From: Gammaproteobacteria bacterium
Lineage (GTDB): Bacteria; Pseudomonadota; Gammaproteobacteria; Steroidobacterales; Woeseiaceae
DNA: 5,107 nt
NCBI GenBank assembly: GCA_030641695.1
Contig: DAOWGY010000293.1
Span: 1 to 5,107 of the forward strand
Direction: 5' to 3'
Shown here: positions 1-5,107 of the stretch, piece after piece
Layout: each line of letters starts with the position of its first letter
Numbering within the stretch: position 1 is the first letter of the stretch
Translations under genes and position numbers: made by a program
Notes under the pieces: generated by a model
Database searches by the model: none
What the model saw: the letters and a program-made list of their open reading frames with translations, nothing else
Told to the model about the DNA's origin: nothing

Positions 1-1079
1 ACTGCATCGAAGCCGCTGAAATCGGCGACCTGTTGCAGTTCAAGGACGCTCGCGGTCGAAAAAGAAAACTCGAAGTTGTCTTCAAAGACACCAAGGGACT
101 CATCCTCGAACTCTACAAGACGGCATTCGTCACGACAGGTATGCGATTTCACCTTGCCGACCACGTGTCAGGCGAGCAGCAGGAATTCCGCTTCGGCGAG
201 CTGCCGGCGGTCGAGCAGTCGATCCTGCTACACGTCGGCGATGTCCTGATACTGACACGAGACACCGCGCCCGGGTCGCCCGCGGTGCTCAACAAGGACG
301 GTACCGTCAAAGCGCCCGCACGCGTGTCCTGCAGACCGGTGGAAATATTCGAGCAGGTCGCGGTCGGCGATCCCGTGCGCCTCAACGACGGCAAGATAGA
401 CGGCATCGTGGACTCTTGTTCCGATGCCGAAATTTCCGTGCATGTCACGAGCGCCAAGCCGACCGGCAGCCGGCTGCGCAGCAACAAGGGCGTCAATTTT
501 CCGGGTACCGACCTCGAGCTCGCCGGCATCACGGTCAAGGACCGCGAGGACCTGCCGTTCATCGTCGAACACGCAGACGCTGTCGCCCTTTCATTCATCA
601 GGCGGCCCGAGGACATCATTGCGCTGCAGGAAGAACTCGAGAAATATCCTGGCAATCGACTGGGTATCGTCGCCAAGATCGAGACCCAGCGCGCCTACCG
701 CAAGTTGCCGCAGATCATGCTGGCGACGATGCGGCATTTCCCGGCCGGCATCATGATCGCCCGTGGCGACCTCGCCGTGGAGTGTGGCTGGGCGAATCTC
801 GCGGAAATCCAGGAAGAAATACTGTGGATCGCCGAGGCCGCGCACGTGCCGGTTGTCTGGGCAACGCAAGTACTCGAGACAGAGGCCAAGAAGGGCCTGC
901 CGACACGCGCTGAAATCACGGACGCAGCGATGTCACAACGCGCCGACTGCGTGATGCTGAACAAGGGGCCGAACATTCTCGGCGCCATTCACATGCTCGA
1001 TAAAATTCTGCGCAAGATGCAACGCCACCAGAACAAGAAAACCGCGAAGCTCGCGCGCTTGTCGATATCGGAGATATGA
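1..1079 (+). CDS. Atypical pyruvate kinase, C-terminal part (5' end outside window)
   Basis: Pyruvate kinase transfers phosphate from phosphoenolpyruvate to ADP at the end of glycolysis, in the cytoplasm. The frame is open from base 3, so the TTG at 33 is an internal leucine codon and the true start lies upstream; about 358 residues are visible. Counting from that leucine as residue 1, recognisable family landmarks are KGVNFPG (152-158), the catalytic-lysine motif KIE (K215, E217), ARGDLA with metal-ligand D246 (243-248), WATQ with T278, and PTRAEITD (290-297). The first barrel half, with the N-terminal active-site residues, is not visible. Oddities: about 150 residues precede KGVNFPG, more than a usual B domain; KIE to RGD is about five residues longer than in E. 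coli PykF; the usual SGETA stretch reads NKGP (310-313); and the protein ends soon after the barrel, with no C-terminal regulatory domain. These traits fit a divergent bacterial pyruvate kinase branch rather than decay. The fold assignment is firm; the substrate is inferred. Confidence 0.9.
   Translation, partial: CIEAAEIGDLLQFKDARGRKRKLEVVFKDTKGLILELYKTAFVTTGMRFHLADHVSGEQQEFRFGELPAVEQSILLHVGDVLILTRDTAPGSPAVLNKDGTVKAPARVSCRPVEIFEQVAVGDPVRLNDGKIDGIVDSCSDAEISVHVTSAKPTGSRLRSNKGVNFPGTDLELAGITVKDREDLPFIVEHADAVALSFIRRPEDIIALQEELEKYPGNRLGIVAKIETQRAYRKLPQIMLATMRHFPAGIMIARGDLAVECGWANLAEIQEEILWIAEAAHVPVVWATQVLETEAKKGLPTRAEITDAAMSQRADCVMLNKGPNILGAIHMLDKILRKMQRHQNKKTAKLARLSISEI
1070..1079 (+). promoter_or_regulatory. 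ATGA stop/start overlap, translational coupling site
   Basis: The kinase stop codon TGA (1077-1079) overlaps the ATG (1076-1078) of the next gene by the four-base ATGA arrangement. A GGAG at 1070-1073 lies only two bases before the ATG, too close for a standard Shine-Dalgarno spacing. The second gene is therefore probably translated mainly by ribosomes terminating on the first, which would tie the amounts of the two proteins together. The overlap is seen directly; the mechanism is inferred. Confidence 0.8.
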
Positions 1080-2773
1080 CGTCCAGCCGACGAACCGTGG
1101 GCGAACGTATTCGGAGACTCTTTGATATCCGAAACAGCTACGACGGCGAGGCGTCTGCCGAGAAACGGGCGTTACTGCGAGACCTCGCCGATTGCGCCGT
1201 GAAGTCCACCGACGACCTGCAACGACTGCACGCCGCATTGTGTTTCATCCGCGCATTTCCGGACTCACGGTCGCTTTACCGCCTGGCGTGCGCGCAACTC
1301 GCGTGCTTCGATTCCCGCGTGGCTACGCTGTCGCGATCGAATCACGAAGCCTTGTGGGACACCGGCATCGCCGGCACGCGATTGCATTACCCGTTCTCAT
1401 TCCACGTCGCGCTCTGGCTTTCGCGGAGCGCGCCCGCTGCGGTGTCGATCGACTGGGAGGAACTCGAAAACGTCGAGCGGCGCGATGAGCTGCTCGAACT
1501 CACGCTGCATGGTAGCGAGGACGAGTACTTCAACAGCGGCTGGGTTACGGGCTGCGAGTGGCTCGAGCTGGCCCGCGGACAGAATACGGATTTCGACTGG
1601 GTGCTCGCACAAATGCGCAGCAAGAAACTCGCGAAAACCTGGTCGCAGGCGTACGACGCAGCAAACCTGCCGCTCGCATGGGACCTGCGGCGCTCGGCAT
1701 GCTCGAAAACCCATAACAGGTTTCCTGTCGCCAGTGTGACGGCACGCCGTACCGGCATGCGTCGGCCGCCCCCGTCAGCATCGCGCGAGATACTTCGGCC
1801 CTTGCAAAGCGTCGATCGGCTGTCTGCACGCGCGGGCCGCAGGATGATCGACGTCGCGATGGCCTCGCTGGCCGTAAGGCATCGCGAGACCTACCACTTC
1901 AATCATGCCAATCCGCAAGACGTGCATGTCGCGGATGTCGGCGACGGGGTATCGGTCGCCGTATTCGGCCTGTTGCCGGAGTATCGCTTTCCACTCGAGT
2001 GCACGATGGGTTTCCTGATTCTCTCGAACGGCGCACCGGTTGGTTATGGCGGCTCGAGCATTCTGTTCCGGCAGATCAATACCGGCATCAATGTCTTCGA
2101 CGAGTATCGCGGCAGCGAGGCGGCATTCCTGTGGGTGCAGGTGATGCGTGTCTATCATCAACTCACAGGTTGTACTCGTTATATTGCAAATCCGTATCAA
2201 TTCGGTGCGGACAATGACGAGGCGCTGCAAAGCGGCGCATTCTGGTTCTATCACCGCCTTGGCTACCGGCCTGTCGATGCAGCTGTTCGCAGGTTGGCGA
2301 ACAGCGAATGGCGTCGGGTTCGCAGTGACAAGAAGTACCGCAGCAACATTCGCACCCTGCGCCGCCTGGCAAGTTGTGACATGCACTTCACGCTGGCGGG
2401 CGCGCGTGCCAGCGATCTTTTCGACGAGCGCTGGATCGAAACCAGTTCCTTGCTCGCCACCCGCGAACTCGCGAACGTGGACGGTGTATCTCGCGATGTG
2501 TCAGCAAGAGCGCTTGCAAAAAAAGTCGCGCGCGATGTCGGTCTTCGCAAAACGCAGCGCTGGACGCCCGACGTCAGGCGCGGCATCGAACTCATTGCTC
2601 CGTTTATCGCCGCGGCAGAGCCATCCACCTGGCCGAAAGATGCTCGCCAATCCATGCAGAAGATACTCGAGGCCAAAGGCGGGCCCTGTGAACTCGACTT
2701 TGCACGGCGCATGTGCGGGCACGATCATTTCCTGCAGGTTCTCAGGAAACGCTGTCGGCAGGCCGAACGGTAA
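1076..2773 (+). CDS. Uncharacterised 565-residue protein with GNAT-like core
   Basis: I do not recognise a named gene. Three parts can be seen. Residues 1-205 form a mostly helical N-terminal region with an acidic, Trp-rich stretch (about 126-203). Residues 205-256 are Arg/Ser/Pro-rich and look like a basic linker. Residues 305-400 resemble a GNAT acyltransferase core: a strand pair around GFLI and GAPVGYGG (312-326), TGINVFDEYRG (336-346) where GNATs have the beta4 strand and acyl-CoA loop, a helix, then NDEALQSGAFWFYHRLGY (380-397), matching the usual ending N..A..FY.klGF. The loop reads RGSEAA, with Glu348 where the Q/R-x-x-G-x-G/A motif has glycine, so acetyl-CoA binding is uncertain. The tail (401-565) is helical and basic. 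No signal peptide or membrane helix is evident, so it is probably cytoplasmic. The ATG at 1076 is chosen because it overlaps the kinase stop. The coupling suggests a role with the kinase, perhaps modifying it; that is inference. It could instead be a non-catalytic GNAT-fold protein. Confidence 0.85.
   Translation: MTSSRRTVGERIRRLFDIRNSYDGEASAEKRALLRDLADCAVKSTDDLQRLHAALCFIRAFPDSRSLYRLACAQLACFDSRVATLSRSNHEALWDTGIAGTRLHYPFSFHVALWLSRSAPAAVSIDWEELENVERRDELLELTLHGSEDEYFNSGWVTGCEWLELARGQNTDFDWVLAQMRSKKLAKTWSQAYDAANLPLAWDLRRSACSKTHNRFPVASVTARRTGMRRPPPSASREILRPLQSVDRLSARAGRRMIDVAMASLAVRHRETYHFNHANPQDVHVADVGDGVSVAVFGLLPEYRFPLECTMGFLILSNGAPVGYGGSSILFRQINTGINVFDEYRGSEAAFLWVQVMRVYHQLTGCTRYIANPYQFGADNDEALQSGAFWFYHRLGYRPVDAAVRRLANSEWRRVRSDKKYRSNIRTLRRLASCDMHFTLAGARASDLFDERWIETSSLLATRELANVDGVSRDVSARALAKKVARDVGLRKTQRWTPDVRRGIELIAPFIAAAEPSTWPKDARQSMQKILEAKGGPCELDFARRMCGHDHFLQVLRKRCRQAER
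2282..2305 (+). repeat. Perfect 9-bp inverted repeat (intragenic hairpin)
   Basis: GCTGTTCGC (2282-2290) and GCGAACAGC (2297-2305) are exact reverse complements separated by the six-base loop AGGTTG. The structure lies inside the GNAT-like gene, just after the codons for the GNAT-like core. No T-run follows, so it is not a Rho-independent terminator in the + direction. It may be an mRNA hairpin or a chance product of GC-rich coding sequence. Confidence 0.5.
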
Positions 2774-2824
2774 TCGGACGGACATCACAGCGCCCGAACG
2801 ACCGAGTTGCTAGCTTGGGCCATC

Positions 2825-4612
2825 ATGAAAGGACGCATCCTCATATCACTGTTCGCGCTACCCTTTTTCGGCGTCGGCGTCTGGATGCTTTGGTCGGTCA
2901 GCAACACGTTTTACGACGCCTGGCAGATGCAGAACTGGGCCCTGGTCGAGGCACGGCTTATAACTGCCGGTTATGAAACCCACTCGGGTGACGACTCCGA
3001 TACCTACGAAGCGTACGCGCGCTACACCTATTCTTACGGCGGTGGCATCTACACGGGCGACCGCGTCGGGATCGCCTCCGGCGGCGATAACATCGGTGAT
3101 TACCAGGCAGACACGGGTAATGCGCTGAGCGCGCTACTCGCTCGCAGCCAGCCCGTCACCGTCCGGGTCAATCCCGAGAATCCATCGCAATCGATCATCG
3201 ACCCGACCGTCCGTTGGGGCCTGCTGGGCTTCAAATCCATCTTCCTGTTCGTGTTCGGCGGCGTCGGTCTCGGGCTGCTGATATTCACGTGGCGCACGCC
3301 GAAAGAGAAAGATGCATCGCTGGCTCAGTACCAGGACGCACCCTGGCTCCTCAACGATGCCTGGCAGACGCCGACGATACGCTCGAGTTCCAAAGCCACG
3401 ATGTGGGCCGCGTGGGTATTCGCCGCATTCTGGAACCTGATTTCATCGGTCACGCCTTTTTTGGCGTATCGAGAGGTCACTGAAAAACAGAACTACCTCG
3501 CATTGATCGCATTGCTCTTTCCACTGGTTGGCATTGGCCTCATCACCTGGGCCGTGCGCCGCACGCTGGAATGGCGTCGCTTCGGTCCCGCACCCGTATC
3601 ACTGGATCCTTTTCCGGGGTCCATTGGCGGCCATGTCGGCGGCACGATCGACCTGAATCTGCCTTACGACAGTGCCGCGCATTTCCAGCTGACCCTGACC
3701 AATCTTCACAGCTACATCTCGGGCTCCGGCAAGAACCGCAGCCGCAAGGAATCCCCGCAATGGCAGGACGAAATCGTTGCGCATGCCGAACCGGGCGGCC
3801 GGGGGACACGTCTGACGTTTCGATTCGATGTGCCTGCAGGGCTCAAAGAGACAGACGCACTGCAGGAAGGCGACGCATACTACCTCTGGCGCATGAGTCT
3901 CAGCGCGGAGTTGCCGGGCACGGACATCAACCGCGACTACGACATTCCCGTGTATGCAACAGCGAAACAATCACGACACCTCTCCAACTATGCCGTGCAA
4001 CGAAGCCGCGATGCCCAGGACGCGGTCTCCGCGGCCAATATCCGCGACATCATTCGCATGCAGCACGGTGTCATGGGACAGTCGATGTTCTACCCGATGG
4101 GTCGCCATCTCGTATCCACATTGATGGGCATTGTGTTCGGCGGATTTTTTGCCGCGGCGGGTTGGTTCCTCATTTTTCAGGAAGGACACATTATCTTCGG
4201 CAGCATCTTCGGCGGCGTGGGTGCGTTGGTCATGCTTTCCGCCTTGTACATGGGGTCCAACTCGCTCGAAGTATCGCAGGACGGTACGTCCATCAATACC
4301 GTGCGCCGCTGCTTCGGCATACCGATCAGCCGCAAGAGCATGCCGCGCAGCCGCTTCGTGAAATTCAAGAAAAAGAGTTCGATGAAAACTCAGAACGGCG
4401 GCAAGCATTCTATTTACTACACGATTCACATGGTCGACCAGGGCGGTAACAAGATGGTCGTCGGTGAAGGCTTCAAGGGCGAATCGGAAGCCAACGCAGC
4501 CATGCGCCTGATTGCGCGGGAGTTCGGGCTGCGAATCGAGCGTGACGACAAAGACTCCCGGGCGGGCAGCTCTCTTTTCGACGACGAAGACGTTCTCACC
4601 GCCGACTTTTGA
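2825..4612 (+). CDS. DUF3592-type multi-pass inner membrane protein
   Basis: This is a 595-residue integral membrane protein of unknown function. Hydrophobic segments lie near residues 6-24, 131-155, 191-213, 222-244, 429-451 and 455-477. Between the first two is a domain (about 35-130) with DUF3592 hallmarks: VEARLI, repeated Tyr in YARYTYSYGGGIYTGDR, and VRVNPENPSQSIIDP just before the second helix. Positive charges (MKGR, RTPKEK, RRTLEWRR) suggest an inside N-terminus, so the DUF3592 part would face the periplasm, while the large region 245-428 and the C-terminal tail (478-595) would be cytoplasmic. Region 260-380 is beta-rich (GGHVGGTIDL, FDVP, YYLWRMSLSAELPG, DIPVYA) and reads like an arrestin- or Ig-like sandwich. 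Residues 385-428 look helical. FGGVG occurs in both the second and sixth helices, which may aid packing. The ATG at 2825 (MKGRILIS) is preferred over an in-frame TTG at 2807 because it gives a normal start to the first membrane helix; neither has a strong ribosome-binding site. The DUF3592 call is fairly sure; the beta-sandwich is a guess from sequence pattern. Confidence 0.88.
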   Translation: MKGRILISLFALPFFGVGVWMLWSVSNTFYDAWQMQNWALVEARLITAGYETHSGDDSDTYEAYARYTYSYGGGIYTGDRVGIASGGDNIGDYQADTGNALSALLARSQPVTVRVNPENPSQSIIDPTVRWGLLGFKSIFLFVFGGVGLGLLIFTWRTPKEKDASLAQYQDAPWLLNDAWQTPTIRSSSKATMWAAWVFAAFWNLISSVTPFLAYREVTEKQNYLALIALLFPLVGIGLITWAVRRTLEWRRFGPAPVSLDPFPGSIGGHVGGTIDLNLPYDSAAHFQLTLTNLHSYISGSGKNRSRKESPQWQDEIVAHAEPGGRGTRLTFRFDVPAGLKETDALQEGDAYYLWRMSLSAELPGTDINRDYDIPVYATAKQSRHLSNYAVQRSRDAQDAVSAANIRDIIRMQHGVMGQSMFYPMGRHLVSTLMGIVFGGFFAAAGWFLIFQEGHIIFGSIFGGVGALVMLSALYMGSNSLEVSQDGTSINTVRRCFGIPISRKSMPRSRFVKFKKKSSMKTQNGGKHSIYYTIHMVDQGGNKMVVGEGFKGESEANAAMRLIAREFGLRIERDDKDSRAGSSLFDDEDVLTADF

Positions 4613-4635
4613 TCCGAATCATGTATCGTTGACGC

Positions 4636-5049
4636 ATGATGAGGAGTGTCATCATTTCGTGCGCAATTGTGCTACTGGGTGCGTGTGCGGCGGCGCCAAC
4701 CGAACATCCCTGTGGCGAGGTGGTGGAGCTTGGGTGTTCAATTCCGACAGCCGTCCTGATCATCGAAGACTACCGGGAACAGGCTAACAAGTTTCACGAC
4801 GCATGCGTTACACACGATCTTTGCTATCGCCACGGAGCGGCGACCTACGACCTGGATCGCAAGGACTGCGACGACGGGTTTTACGAGGACATGAAGACCG
4901 CGTGTTCCGGATTAGGCGGGCTCGGCATTCTCAATCCCGAGGATTACGCGAAGTGCCAGCTGGCCGCCTTGGAAACCTACGAGGCGGTTCGAAGGCATGG
5001 TGAAGAGCGCTTTCAGTCAACGGCCAGCACCGTCTGCGAGTACCGCTGA
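4636..5049 (+). CDS. Phospholipase A2-like lipoprotein
   Basis: This is a 137-residue exported protein. The N-terminus is a lipoprotein signal: a short basic start, a hydrophobic core and the lipobox LGAC with Cys17 as the lipid-bearing residue. Alanine at +2 predicts outer-membrane sorting. The mature part contains ACVTHDLCY (56-64), which matches the phospholipase A2 active-site signature C-x-x-H-D-x-C, with His60 as candidate catalytic base and Asp61 as candidate calcium ligand. The first Cys of the classical CC pair is Ala56. About twenty residues on, DCDDGFYEDM (77-86) offers Asp79/Asp80 as partner of His60, as in bacterial and group XII-like enzymes. Eight cysteines (26, 34, 57, 63, 78, 90, 107, 134) could form four disulfides in the periplasm. 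I see no clear glycine-rich Y-G-x-G calcium loop, so activity is not assured. Tandem ATGs at 4636 and 4639 both allow a full signal peptide; no Shine-Dalgarno precedes them. The gap of 23 bases from the membrane-protein gene suggests cotranscription. Likely role: hydrolysis of the sn-2 ester of phospholipids, by family inference. Confidence 0.85.
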   Translation: MMRSVIISCAIVLLGACAAAPTEHPCGEVVELGCSIPTAVLIIEDYREQANKFHDACVTHDLCYRHGAATYDLDRKDCDDGFYEDMKTACSGLGGLGILNPEDYAKCQLAALETYEAVRRHGEERFQSTASTVCEYR

Positions 5050-5107
5050 CGCTCTGCGCGCCGAGGCATTCTTGCTTAGCTCAGCGCCGGGACGATACCC
5101 CACATGA

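Noticed and set aside
466..477. Perfect 12-base palindrome GCAGCCGGCTGC in the kinase gene
   Set aside because: It lies in conserved coding sequence of high GC, has no loop and no repeats elsewhere in the window, and is expected by chance in such DNA.
149..676. Long open frames on the minus strand opposite the kinase and other genes
   Set aside because: They mirror the coding frames of GC-rich genes, show biased low-complexity composition and match no recognisable family.
1688..1845. Frameshift in the GNAT-like gene, suggested by the Arg/Ser/Pro-rich stretch at residues 205-256
   Set aside because: The frame before and after is the same and both sides look like real protein; other frames give no better continuation, so a basic linker is the simpler reading.
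2807..2824. In-frame TTG start six codons ahead of the DUF3592 protein
   Set aside because: It would add MLAWAI before MKGRILIS without a ribosome-binding site; the ATG at 2825 gives a more typical membrane-protein start.
2774..2824. Possible promoter or terminator between the GNAT-like and DUF3592 genes
   Set aside because: GCCC (2792-2795) and GGGC (2817-2820) can pair only weakly with a long loop and no T-run, and no -35/-10 pair with proper spacing is visible.
4629..4634. TTGACG as a -35 element for the lipoprotein gene
   Set aside because: It sits two to seven bases from the start codon, so a promoter here would begin inside the gene, and no -10 element follows at 16-18 bases.
5044..5086. 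Terminator after the lipoprotein gene from CGCTGA (5044-5049) and TCAGCG (5081-5086)
   Set aside because: The stem is only six base pairs with a 31-base loop and no T-run follows.
5104..5107. ATG at the right edge as the start of a next gene
   Set aside because: Only one codon is inside the window and no ribosome-binding site precedes it, so it cannot be supported.

Overview
The window is a dense run of four genes, all on the + strand. It holds the 3' part of an atypical pyruvate kinase, a protein with a GNAT-like (acetyltransferase-fold) segment, a six-helix membrane protein with a DUF3592-type domain, and a small lipoprotein that looks like a phospholipase A2. Base composition is GC-rich and third codon positions favour G/C in all four genes. 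The lipoprotein signal with an outer-membrane-type +2 residue, the cysteine-rich exported domain and the general flavour of the proteins suggest a Gram-negative bacterium, most likely a high-GC proteobacterium. No marker in the window fixes the genus.

Layout: the kinase gene is cut by the left edge (open from base 3) and ends at 1079. Its stop codon overlaps the start of the next gene in an ATGA junction (1076-1079), so the kinase and the 565-residue protein (1076-2773) are almost certainly one translationally coupled pair. A 51-base gap with no convincing promoter or terminator leads to the DUF3592-type membrane protein (2825-4612). A 23-base gap then leads to the phospholipase A2-like lipoprotein (4636-5049). 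The last 58 bases hold no supported feature. No gene-free stretch exceeds 60 bases, and I found no RNA gene, mobile element, CRISPR array or long repeat.

Functionally, the window splits into a cytoplasmic pair (kinase-like enzyme plus GNAT-like partner) and an envelope pair (membrane protein plus lipoprotein). Orientation and short gaps allow one operon, but only the first junction shows direct coupling. The most interesting points are: the kinase lacks the usual C-terminal domain and has an enlarged segment ahead of its second barrel half; its coupled partner has a GNAT-like core whose acetyl-CoA loop is altered; and the lipoprotein keeps the PLA2 His-Asp signature but shows no recognisable canonical calcium loop.
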